A stretch of DNA of 23,882 nt, from assembly GCA_020025235.1 (NCBI GenBank), contig JAHHSL010000031.1, positions 1 through 23,882 on the forward strand, written 5' to 3'. This DNA comes from Ruthenibacterium sp. (lineage in GTDB: Bacteria > Bacillota > Clostridia > Oscillospirales > Ruminococcaceae). The notes beneath the pieces were generated by a model. The model saw only the letters and a list, made by a program, of their open reading frames with translations, was not told the DNA's origin and did no database searches. The position numbers and the translations under genes are program-made. Below, in pieces: positions 14,843-21,766 of the stretch. Within the stretch, counting starts at the first letter, position 1. Each line of letters opens with the position of its first letter.

Positions 14843-15499
14843 ATGACATATGAGGAAATCCGTAAAAATCCGGAGGTGCGCGCACTTCTGGAAAAAGGCA
14901 ATCAGAATTTGGGCGTGCTCGGGTACACCGATCATTCCATAGCACATTGCGCGTTTGTGGCAGAGCGTGCGGCGTATATCCTGAAAACGCTGGGGTATCC
15001 CGCGCATGAGCAGGAACTTGCAAAAATCGCGGGCGTTATGCATGATATCGGCAACGCAGTGAACCGCACGCATCATGCCGAATTGGGAGCAATTCTTGCG
15101 AACGACATCCTTTCCAAAACCGATATGGATCGAACAGACCGCATCACGGTGATTTCCGCGATCGGGAATCACGATGAAAGCACAGGCGGGGCGAAGGATG
15201 CCGTTTCTGCGGCGCTGATTCTGGCGGATAAAAGCGATGTTCGCAGAAATCGCGTGCGAAATAAGGAAAAGGGAAAATTTGACGTACACGACCGTGTCAA
15301 TTATGCCGTTACCGGCTCGAACCTGAAGGTGGATGCTGAGGAGCGGAAGATCTCGCTCAACCTGCAGATCGACCCCGAAATGTGCACGATGTATGAATAC
15401 TTTGATATCTTCCTTGGGCGCATGATGATGTGCCGCGGCGCAGCGGAAATGCTCAATGCACAGTTCCGTCTGACAGTGAACGGCGGCAAGGTGCTGTAA
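14843..15499 (+). CDS. HD-domain phosphohydrolase
   Basis: A 218-residue soluble protein. The HD metal-binding pattern is present: His35, His67-Asp68 (VMHDIGN), His77/His78, His110 (GNHDE) and Asp129 (LADKSD), so it is probably a metal-dependent phosphohydrolase or phosphodiesterase acting on a nucleotide. After about residue 150 it has a small beta-rich tail (NYAVTGSNLKV...) not obviously part of the catalytic domain. GGAG lies a few bases before the ATG at 14843. TATAAT at 14739-14744 could be the -10, with no good -35. It is divergent from the MarR gene and monocistronic. No GYP motif (c-di-GMP hydrolase) or synthetase domain is visible, and substrate is unknown. Confidence 0.82.
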   Translation: MTYEEIRKNPEVRALLEKGNQNLGVLGYTDHSIAHCAFVAERAAYILKTLGYPAHEQELAKIAGVMHDIGNAVNRTHHAELGAILANDILSKTDMDRTDRITVISAIGNHDESTGGAKDAVSAALILADKSDVRRNRVRNKEKGKFDVHDRVNYAVTGSNLKVDAEERKISLNLQIDPEMCTMYEYFDIFLGRMMMCRGAAEMLNAQFRLTVNGGKVL

Positions 15500-15588
15500 C
15501 AGAAAAATTTGCCCGGCAGAAAGTGCTTTGGGGAAAGCGGATGTCCTGTCGGAGGGAAAAGGGAGAAGCGCAGCTGTGTCGAAAACGG

Positions 15589-15617
15589 TTGATGAACAGG
15601 GAACTTTATGGTAAACT
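15589..15617 (+). promoter_or_regulatory. Probable promoter of the lipoprotein gene
   Basis: TTGATG at 15589-15594 and TAAACT at 15612-15617 are 17 bases apart. The transcript would include a hairpin (GCCGATTT at 15696-15703 with AAATCGGC at 15708-15715) directly before the AGGGAAGG ribosome binding site. The hairpin lacks a T run and so is not a terminator. Confidence 0.5.
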
Positions 15618-15731
15618 AAAATGGTTACTGACCTGCATTTCGGAACGGATACGGGGAGAACTGTGCCTTTCTGAATATGCCTGAAAACATAGAGCGCCGA
15701 TTTTAAAAAATCGGCAGGGAAGGAAAACGCT

Positions 15732-16115
15732 ATGAAAAAGAATCGACTTTTCGCACTCGGTATTGCACTTTGTCTTACGCTGTCGCTGGCGGCCTGCGGT
15801 AAGGCGAAGATTACCGGAATCCAGACACGTCCCGACGCGGAACTTGCAAAAGGACAGACGATTCAGTTGGAAATTGAATACAGCGCAGAAAACGGCACGG
15901 CGCAAGACGCTGTTGCACAGGCGACAAGCAAAATTATAATGGAATGGAAAAGCTCTGATGAAACGGTTGCCACAGTGGATAAAAACGGGCTTGTTACGGC
16001 AGTCGGCGAAGGCGAATGTGATATCACTGTTGCCATGAGGGGAAAATCCTTCACCAGCCAGTGCAAACTCACCGTAACGGAAGATGCGGCGGAATTACAG
16101 CCGACAGCGAATTGA
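15732..16115 (+). CDS. Small lipoprotein with bacterial Ig-like (Big_2) domain
   Basis: A 127-residue secreted lipoprotein. A signal peptide with two Lys/Arg residues and a hydrophobic core ends in the lipobox LAAC, so Cys22 should be lipidated and anchored outside the membrane. The rest is one Ig-like Big_2 domain: a TRPDAELAKGQTIQLEI strand, WKSSDETVATVDKNGLVTAVGEGECDITV (about 72-100) and a closing strand before a short tail. Such domains mediate adhesion or cell-surface assembly and usually occur repeated in large proteins; a lone domain on a lipoprotein gives no specific function. It is a single gene followed by two terminators. Confidence 0.85.
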   Translation: MKKNRLFALGIALCLTLSLAACGKAKITGIQTRPDAELAKGQTIQLEIEYSAENGTAQDAVAQATSKIIMEWKSSDETVATVDKNGLVTAVGEGECDITVAMRGKSFTSQCKLTVTEDAAELQPTAN

Positions 16116-16155
16116 AGCTGACGCTTAAAGCTGCACACGCAAAGAGATACCGGCT

Positions 16156-16186
16156 AAAAGGCAGCCTTTTTACAGGCTGCCTTTTT
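16156..16186 (+). terminator. Terminator of the lipoprotein gene
   Basis: AAAAGGCAGCC and GGCTGCCTTTTT form an 11-bp stem-loop ending in a T run, 41 bases after the stop codon. Confidence 0.88.
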
Positions 16187-16231
16187 CGGTGTAAAACGGA
16201 AGATCGGCATTTTTAACAGCATATCAGAACG

Positions 16232-16265
16232 AACGGCAGATGCAATATTCTGCCGTTGTTTTTTT
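16232..16265 (+). terminator. Second terminator insulating the dehydratase operon
   Basis: AACGGCAGA (16232-16240) and TCTGCCGTT (16249-16257) form a perfect 9-bp stem with an 8-base loop, followed by seven T at 16259-16265. No gene lies between the two terminators, so this one seems to be a back-up shielding the downstream operon from read-through. Confidence 0.88.
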
Positions 16266-16422
16266 ATAAACTTGCATTGGCGGGCTGCACCGGTATCCGC
16301 GATTTTCGGTTTGGCTGCAAAATGTTTCGGAATCTTTAAAAGAAAAAATTTCAGTATTTATGCCTTTATGATGTGTATTTATGTGATATCATCCCATTCC
16401 ATTTGGAAATATGCTGGAAACA

Positions 16423-16451
16423 TTGAAAAAATTGTGTCGATTTACTATAAT
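16423..16451 (+). promoter_or_regulatory. Promoter of the dehydratase-enoate reductase operon
   Basis: TTGAAA at 16423-16428 and TATAAT at 16446-16451 with a 17-base spacer. Transcription would start near 16458, just before the inverted repeat at 16463-16485. The stretch 16266-16422 is AT-rich and shows no other feature. Confidence 0.8.
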
Positions 16452-16462
16452 GACAGTATCAT

Positions 16463-16485
16463 AATATTAACAAAAGGTTAATATT
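16463..16485. promoter_or_regulatory. Perfect 9-bp inverted repeat, candidate repressor operator
   Basis: AATATTAAC (16463-16471) and GTTAATATT (16477-16485) are exact reverse complements separated by AAAAG. The site lies just downstream of the predicted start and 5 bases before the ribosome binding site AAAGGAG, the expected place for a repressor. The inner half-sites TTAAC/GTTAA match those at the MarR promoter (14571-14583), but with a 5-base instead of a 3-base spacer. Confidence 0.65.
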
Positions 16486-16504
16486 TCACAAAAGGAGCGA
16501 GGAA

Positions 16505-17263
16505 ATGGAATCGAAAATCTTGGCATTGACCGGAAAGGGCGGCGTCGGTAAAACGAGTTTATCGGCACTTATCGTAAAGATCCTCAGCGAGAATTTTACC
16601 GATAAGAAAATTCTGGCAATCGACGCCGACCCTGCAATCGGGCTTGCAACGGCATTGGGTGTGGATGTAAAGCTTACGCTTGATGACATCCGCACCGAAA
16701 TCATCAATACGGTGGAGGGCGGCGATGCAAAAACGGCGCTGGAACTGGTGAGTGAATCGCGCTATAAAATCGCCGAAGCCATTGTGGAAAAGGATAATTT
16801 TGCTTTTCTTGCGATCGGCCGTCCGGAAACCAAGGGCTGCTATTGCAGGATCAACGCCTATCTGAAAAATGTGATCGAAATGGTGAGCAGCCAGTTCGAT
16901 TACATCATCATCGACTGTGAAGCAGGCATCGAACAGATCAACCGCAGAGTGCTGGAAAAGGTGACGCACCTGCTGCTGGTATCCGATGCAAGCCGCAAGG
17001 GCATCGAAGTCATCAAGTCCATTTCACAGGTTGCGGGGGAAGCGGTGGAATACGATAAAATCGCCTGCATCTTCAACCGCATCGAAGACCCATCCCTGCT
17101 GGAACACGCCGATCTCGGCGGGCTGAACTGCATCGGCGTTGTAAGATCGAATCCGGATATTGCACGCTTTGATGCAGTGGCAAAGGATTTTATGCAGATG
17201 GATAATACCAGTGAATGTGTCGTACAGACCTGTCAGGCTCTCAAAAAATTCGGAATCATTTAA
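16505..17263 (+). CDS. CooC-type P-loop ATPase with CxC metal motif
   Basis: A 252-residue SIMIBI-class ATPase of the MinD/CooC group. The deviant Walker A GKGGVGKT is at 10-17, a DAD motif at 40-42 and IIIDCEAG at 134-141. GCYC at 111-114 provides Cys112-x-Cys114. As I recall, CooC1 of Carboxydothermus has its Ni-binding CxC at the same residue numbers. CooC/AcsF proteins insert nickel into CO dehydrogenase or acetyl-CoA synthase using ATP-driven dimerisation. None of these enzymes is complete in this window, but an acetyl-CoA-synthase-like fragment lies in the same operon (21032). It may mature a metal centre of that protein or of the dehydratase. AAAGGAG eight bases before the ATG fixes the start. 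It is the first gene of the seven-gene operon. Confidence 0.85.
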   Translation: MESKILALTGKGGVGKTSLSALIVKILSENFTDKKILAIDADPAIGLATALGVDVKLTLDDIRTEIINTVEGGDAKTALELVSESRYKIAEAIVEKDNFAFLAIGRPETKGCYCRINAYLKNVIEMVSSQFDYIIIDCEAGIEQINRRVLEKVTHLLLVSDASRKGIEVIKSISQVAGEAVEYDKIACIFNRIEDPSLLEHADLGGLNCIGVVRSNPDIARFDAVAKDFMQMDNTSECVVQTCQALKKFGII

Positions 17264-17275
17264 GGGATAGAAAGC

Positions 17276-18481
17276 ATGAAAGATTTAAAACACATGATTT
17301 ATTTTGAACATCTGCTGGAGGATGCTCACAATGATCTTGTCAGACAGGCAAAGTCTGACGGAAGACTGGCGCTCGGCTACACCTGTTACCATGTTCCGGA
17401 AGTTTTGATGAATCTTGGAAACTGTTTTTCGGTGCGGCTGCGGGCGCCCAATACGGGCAGCGTGGATATCGCTACCTATTATATGGCAAACAGCGCCTGC
17501 GAATATTCCCGGGCGCTTTTGGAACGCGCGATCGAAGGAAACTATAATTTTCTGGACGGACTGTTCGGTGTGGACGTCTGCGAACCCATGAACCGCGCCA
17601 TGGAAAACATGGCGCTTTTGCATCTGCATGACGACCATGCAAAATTTGTAAGATGCTATCTGGACATCCCGTATGCGGATGACGAAGACTGCGTCGAGCA
17701 TCTGAAAGAGCAGCTGACACGCAAGATCCTCAATCCGCTGCACGAAGTGTACGGTGTGGATATTTCGGATGCGGCGATCCGCAAGGCTGTGGAACAATAT
17801 AATAAGGTATGCAGAGTAGTGCGGGAAATCGGCAATTTCCGCAAGGAACTCAATCCGGTCATCACCGGCAGCGAATTTCATAAAATCTGCCTTGTCAGCT
17901 TTGTGTGTCCGAAGGACTTGATCTTGCCGTATCTGGAAGAAACACTGGAAGAACTGAAAACCCGTGAGCCGGATGCGGTTTCCCGCTTCAAGGCAAGAGT
18001 AGGCATCGTCGGTTCGGAAATCGACGACCCCACCTTTATCGAACTGGTGGAGGACAGCGGCGCGCTTGTCGTGTTCGACCGCTTCTGCTATGGTTCCATT
18101 CCGGGAAGAAACGAAATCATACTTACCGATGATGAAGATGCGCTGACGCAGATCTGCCGCCAGAATCTGAAAGAGACGGAATGTCCGCGCAACTGCGCCT
18201 ATCACAAGCTGGATTACCGCAAGGAGCATGTAAAAGAGCTGCACGATGAATATAAGGCAGACGGCGTTATTTACGAACAGATGAAGTTCTGTACCTACTG
18301 GTCGTTTGAACGGACGCTTGCAAGCCATGTCATGCCGGAAGAATACGGCATCAATGTGCTGTCGATCGACCGGCCGTATATCTCCCGTTCCAGCGGACAG
18401 CTGCGCACGCGCGTGCAGGCCTTTGTGGAAAGCCTTGAATTCAAGAAAATCAAAAGCAAGAAGCAAGCGAGGGAGAACTGA
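17276..18481 (+). CDS. 2-hydroxyacyl-CoA dehydratase family subunit (HgdB-like)
   Basis: A 401-residue subunit of the 2-hydroxyacyl-CoA dehydratase/benzoyl-CoA reductase family, which binds a [4Fe-4S] cluster and uses one high-energy electron to drive radical dehydration or reduction. Candidate cluster ligands in the family order are Cys75 (NSACEYSR), Cys102 (VDVCEPMNR) and Cys339 (KFCTYW). Cys303 and Cys307 (ECPRNC) form an extra pair. Length fits the shorter subunit type. It starts 12 bases after the ATPase gene and ends two bases before the second subunit, supporting a heterodimer. No CoA-transferase gene is visible, and the substrate is unknown; activity on a non-CoA substrate or on a different reduction cannot be excluded. 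Confidence 0.85.
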   Translation: MKDLKHMIYFEHLLEDAHNDLVRQAKSDGRLALGYTCYHVPEVLMNLGNCFSVRLRAPNTGSVDIATYYMANSACEYSRALLERAIEGNYNFLDGLFGVDVCEPMNRAMENMALLHLHDDHAKFVRCYLDIPYADDEDCVEHLKEQLTRKILNPLHEVYGVDISDAAIRKAVEQYNKVCRVVREIGNFRKELNPVITGSEFHKICLVSFVCPKDLILPYLEETLEELKTREPDAVSRFKARVGIVGSEIDDPTFIELVEDSGALVVFDRFCYGSIPGRNEIILTDDEDALTQICRQNLKETECPRNCAYHKLDYRKEHVKELHDEYKADGVIYEQMKFCTYWSFERTLASHVMPEEYGINVLSIDRPYISRSSGQLRTRVQAFVESLEFKKIKSKKQAREN

Positions 18482-18483
18482 TT

Positions 18484-20049
18484 ATGTATAATGCCGAAAC
18501 CGGAAAGGGTCTGGGCGATTACTATGATCCGAACCGCAAAGCCATGGTGAAGCGCGAATGGAAGGGGGCAAAGGATACCTTCTATGAATTCGGCCGCTGG
18601 CTGAAGCTGTACGGCTATATGGCCTTCAAGCTTGGCAGACATCCCGTGCTGATGATCAAGGCCATGCTGCGGTATCGCTGGATGATCTCGTACCTTACCG
18701 CCGCCAATACCATTGATAAGCACACCCTTGGTCTGTACGGCAAGGAGCTTCGCTATACCCACGAATATTTCTTCACCGTGGTGCGCAATTCCATTGATAA
18801 CGTTCTGATGTTTCTGGAACGTGACAAAAATCTGCGCCCGAAGTCCAAAAAGGCTGCGAAATTAAGAGAAACCACCGTCATGTTTGACGAAATGATCCCG
18901 AAGTTCATTATGGCAGGCTTCCCCACACTGCAGTGGATGGATATCGCCATGATGACCGTCGGCATGCCTTCGGAAATCGACCAGTACAGCAACCCGACAT
19001 ACATTGACGCCATTGAAAAGTTCGGCCTTGCTGCGGATATCTGCCCGTTCCCCGCAACAGAGGTCGGCGTGGCGGTTGCAAACGATTACCCCATGGTGGG
19101 CAAAACGTTTATCACATCGTCCATGCCGTGCGACGGTTCGATCGGGGAAATCAGCTTCATGGCAAGGCTTCTCAAGGATATCCCCAAGTTCCAGATTACG
19201 CCGCCGCAGAGATTTCTTGAGCCGGAAGTGCAGGATTATGCTGTCAAGAACCTGAAAAAGGCGATTGCATTTATTGAGGAAAATTATAATGTAAAGTGGG
19301 ATTGGGACGCCTTCTGGGAAAAAAGCGAAATGTTCAACCAGATGTCCCAGTGCATGCTGAACAAGTGGGATATCAACTGCACCGATTATCCGCAGGTGTG
19401 CAACGGCGCTATGGCGCTGTACCGCGAATACGAATTTATGGGCGCAGGCTGTCTCGATCCGCACTTCCTGAAAACCGACCTCAAAGTCGACGCCATGATG
19501 AAAAAGGGCTATGAAGAGGATAAAAAGAACGATGCAAACAAGCCCAAATACCGCGCCATTGTCTGGGCGTGCCCGGCGCATTACTACACCCAGTTTTCCT
19601 ATTGGACAACACACTGCTGGGGCGTAAAGGCCATGGTGGATATGGAATGTATGCTGGCGCATCACTTCATCCATATCGGGGATCAGGATGCGGCAATGGT
19701 CGATCTTGCCGTTTTGTACGAAAAGATGATGATGCGTTCCCATACCAACGGCGGGTATGTCAATTCTCTGGACGAATGCTGGCGCATGTGCGAAAAGTTC
19801 AATGCCAAGATCGTCATTATGTACGACCATGTCTCCTGCAAGAATGTGGGCGGCCTGCACGGCATGTTTGAAGATCAGGCCAGAGAGCGCGGCATCCACC
19901 TGATTTGGATCCCGCACGATCTTATGGACGCGCGCACGGTTTCCAAGCGTGAAATGCGTGAAGCGTTCAATAAATACATGATCAACGTATTCCGGGAAAC
20001 GCCGCTCGATCCGACATTGGTGGATTTCGTGGACGACTTAACTTGGTGA
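18484..20049 (+). CDS. 2-hydroxyacyl-CoA dehydratase family subunit (large, HgdA-like)
   Basis: A 521-residue partner subunit, about 100 residues longer than HadB/HgdA proteins. The extra length is mostly N-terminal (about 1-130), a charged, helical segment with WLKLYGYMAFKL and many basic residues of unknown role. Likely cluster ligands are Cys187 (ADICPFP), Cys216 (SSMPCDG) and Cys452 (DHVSCKN), with the first two 29 residues apart, comparable to the roughly 30-residue spacing I recall for Had/Hgd subunits. Additional Cys/His/Trp-rich segments (WACPAHYYTQ at 361-370, YWTTHCWG at 373-380) probably line the active site. It overlaps nothing and follows the smaller subunit by two bases, with GAGG as ribosome binding site. 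Confidence 0.85.
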   Translation: MYNAETGKGLGDYYDPNRKAMVKREWKGAKDTFYEFGRWLKLYGYMAFKLGRHPVLMIKAMLRYRWMISYLTAANTIDKHTLGLYGKELRYTHEYFFTVVRNSIDNVLMFLERDKNLRPKSKKAAKLRETTVMFDEMIPKFIMAGFPTLQWMDIAMMTVGMPSEIDQYSNPTYIDAIEKFGLAADICPFPATEVGVAVANDYPMVGKTFITSSMPCDGSIGEISFMARLLKDIPKFQITPPQRFLEPEVQDYAVKNLKKAIAFIEENYNVKWDWDAFWEKSEMFNQMSQCMLNKWDINCTDYPQVCNGAMALYREYEFMGAGCLDPHFLKTDLKVDAMMKKGYEEDKKNDANKPKYRAIVWACPAHYYTQFSYWTTHCWGVKAMVDMECMLAHHFIHIGDQDAAMVDLAVLYEKMMMRSHTNGGYVNSLDECWRMCEKFNAKIVIMYDHVSCKNVGGLHGMFEDQARERGIHLIWIPHDLMDARTVSKREMREAFNKYMINVFRETPLDPTLVDFVDDLTW

Positions 20050-20062
20050 TGGAGGTTTTACA

Positions 20063-20863
20063 GTGAAATATTTCGGCGGTTGTGACGTAGGCTCGACCTA
20101 CACAAAATGTGTGATTCTGAACGAAGAGGGGAAAATGGTGGCAAACACCACCGTCCGTTCCCGCATTGTCGCGAACGAAAGCGCAAAAGAAGCGCTGGAA
20201 CGCTCGATCGAACAGGTGCCGGAGCTTGACAGCATCGACGATTTGAGCTATCTGATCGGCACCGGATACGGGCGCAATAAGGTCCCGCAGGCGCAGGAGA
20301 ATATTTCGGAAATTTCCTGCCACGCCATGGGTGTGCATGTGACAAACCCCGCAGTCAAGGCAATCATCGATATCGGCGGGCAGGACGTCAAGGGCATTGC
20401 CGTGGATACCGACGGCACGGTGAAAACCTTTGCCATGAACGATAAATGCGCAGCCGGCACCGGCCGCTTTTATGAATCGATGGCGCGTGCGTTCGAGATT
20501 TCTCTCGAGGAGTTTTCCAATCTGTCGCTTACAGCAAAGAACGTGATCCCCATTACATCCCAGTGCACGGTTTTTGCGGAAAGCGAGGTCATCACGTTGG
20601 TCGGCGAGGGCAAGCCGCGGGATGAAATTGCGGCGGGCATTCAGCAGGCGGTTGCAAAGCGCTGCTTTGTCATGGCAAAAAAAGCCGGTGCAACCGATGC
20701 CATTACGCTGACGGGGGGCTGCGCAAAGAACGAAGGGCTCAAGCGTGCGATTGAAAAGGTGCTGCACATCAAGGTGGTCGATCTTGCCATTGACCCGCAG
20801 CTGATGGGCGCGCTGGGCGCGGCAGAATATGCCCGCGTCAAGGGAATGGATAAGGAGAACTGA
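20063..20863 (+). CDS. ATP-dependent activator of 2-hydroxyacyl-CoA dehydratase (HgdC/BadF family)
   Basis: A 266-residue ASKHA-fold ATPase, the archerase that injects a low-potential electron into the dehydratase with ATP hydrolysis. Phosphate-binding motifs are GCDVGSTYTK (6-15) and DIGGQDVK (103-110). The Cys129 (NDKCAAGTGR) and Cys168 (TSQCTVFAES) pair is 39 residues apart, as I recall for HgdC, and should bridge one [4Fe-4S] cluster between two monomers. Length is typical. The start is a GTG at 20063, preceded by GGAGG. Its presence beside both subunits shows that the dehydratase is of the activator-dependent radical type, and not a mere family relic. The electron donor (ferredoxin or flavodoxin) is not in the window. 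Confidence 0.93.
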   Translation: MKYFGGCDVGSTYTKCVILNEEGKMVANTTVRSRIVANESAKEALERSIEQVPELDSIDDLSYLIGTGYGRNKVPQAQENISEISCHAMGVHVTNPAVKAIIDIGGQDVKGIAVDTDGTVKTFAMNDKCAAGTGRFYESMARAFEISLEEFSNLSLTAKNVIPITSQCTVFAESEVITLVGEGKPRDEIAAGIQQAVAKRCFVMAKKAGATDAITLTGGCAKNEGLKRAIEKVLHIKVVDLAIDPQLMGALGAAEYARVKGMDKEN

Positions 20864-20864
20864 T

Positions 20865-21029
20865 ATGGCCTGGTATAGTATTGTGCTTATCGTGTTGGCC
20901 TGTATCCTGGTGGTTTTCGGGCTGCTGTTCCTTTGCTTTATCACAAACGGTGACGGCAAAATGATCGAAAAAACATACGATATGCTGTCCAAATATCACG
21001 ATAATAAAAAGAAAAACGATCAAATCTGA
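20865..21029 (+). CDS. 54-residue single-pass membrane microprotein
   Basis: One hydrophobic helix (about 5-27) followed by a Lys/Asp-rich cytoplasmic tail (MIEKTYDMLSKYHDNKKKN). AAGGAG lies upstream of the ATG at 20865, one base after the activator stop codon, and the next gene starts two bases after this one, so it is embedded in the operon and probably real despite its size. I do not recognise it. It may anchor the soluble enzymes to the membrane or interact with the ACS-like protein. Confidence 0.65.
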   Translation: MAWYSIVLIVLACILVVFGLLFLCFITNGDGKMIEKTYDMLSKYHDNKKKNDQI

Positions 21030-21031
21030 CT

Positions 21032-21742
21032 ATGAATGTATACGATAATCTGATCCGTGAAACACTGAACGTCCTGCAAAGCCAGAGCTTTGTGCAGCTG
21101 CCGGTGCGGGAATGCCGCTGGAACATGCGGGACACCAATGAATTTTTAATGGGAAAAGAGGTCGCCTTTGAACTGGGCGACCGCTTCAGGGACAGCGTGG
21201 TCTATCATGTCCCGACCAGCGATACAGCGCTGATCGGGGAAGATAAGGTCTTTCTGCTCGGGCAGGATCTGCCGGAGATCCGCAAAAACACCAATTTTTC
21301 CCGCGTTGTCTTATTCAATATCGACGATATCCCGGACCCGAATAAGGCGTATATCGGCGTGCGAAAGCTGAATTACGAACGCTATAAAATCATTCCCGAG
21401 GGCTATATGGTGCTGTCCTCCAGCTTCGAGAATAAAGAAAACGTCCGTGTCAGCAAAAAGGCGATCGAAAACGGCCTTACGTTTGAAACGCTCGGCAATC
21501 TGTACATCCAGCATTACAAACAGATGCCGGGTGTCAACCATGTGCAGATCTATTTTATTGCCGGTGATTTCGATTTTGTAAAGGAACTTGTCGGCCTTTC
21601 CAAAAAGGTGAACGAAGTCACGAATGCGTTCGATCACATTTTGAAGAATGTGATCCTGGATTGTGACGTGTGCCCGCTGAAAACGATCTGTGAGGATATC
21701 GAAGCGTTGAGAGAACTGCATTTTGCAGTGAATAAGAAGTAA
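21032..21742 (+). CDS. Acetyl-CoA-synthase (CdhC/AcsB)-like partial protein with Cys cluster
   Basis: A 236-residue soluble protein. The segment 137-176 (NVRVSKKAIENGLTFETL, then GVNHVQIYFIAGD) resembles the region just before the A-cluster of acetyl-CoA synthase, as I remember it from the Moorella enzyme. The C-terminus has C211-x2-C214-x5-C220 (DCDVCPLKTICED), like the start of the ACS A-cluster motif, but the later Cys-Gly-Cys that binds nickel is absent because the protein stops 16 residues on. It would be about one third of an ACS. Preserved Cys and spacing suggest a Fe-S or metal site of its own. No ribosome binding site is visible, so translation is probably coupled to the microprotein gene. 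Function unknown; a metal or electron-transfer role with the CooC-type ATPase is inferred. Confidence 0.6.
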   Translation: MNVYDNLIRETLNVLQSQSFVQLPVRECRWNMRDTNEFLMGKEVAFELGDRFRDSVVYHVPTSDTALIGEDKVFLLGQDLPEIRKNTNFSRVVLFNIDDIPDPNKAYIGVRKLNYERYKIIPEGYMVLSSSFENKENVRVSKKAIENGLTFETLGNLYIQHYKQMPGVNHVQIYFIAGDFDFVKELVGLSKKVNEVTNAFDHILKNVILDCDVCPLKTICEDIEALRELHFAVNKK

Positions 21743-21766
21743 AAACACCATAAGAAGGAGAATAGC

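Noticed and set aside
15430..15684. 84-residue plus-strand frame after the HD gene
   Set aside because: It overlaps the HD gene in another frame, runs through the lipoprotein promoter, and has Arg/Cys-rich composition without ribosome binding site.
15696..15715. Hairpin before the lipoprotein gene as a terminator
   Set aside because: It has no T run after it and sits directly before a ribosome binding site in the 5' untranslated region.
16272..16481. 69-residue frame upstream of the CooC-type gene
   Set aside because: It lacks a ribosome binding site and would contain the operon promoter and most of the operator.
16463..16485. Rex (NADH-sensing repressor) binding site
   Set aside because: Rex sites read TTGTTAA-N4-TTAACAA; here the half-sites are in the opposite order (TTAAC then GTTAA).
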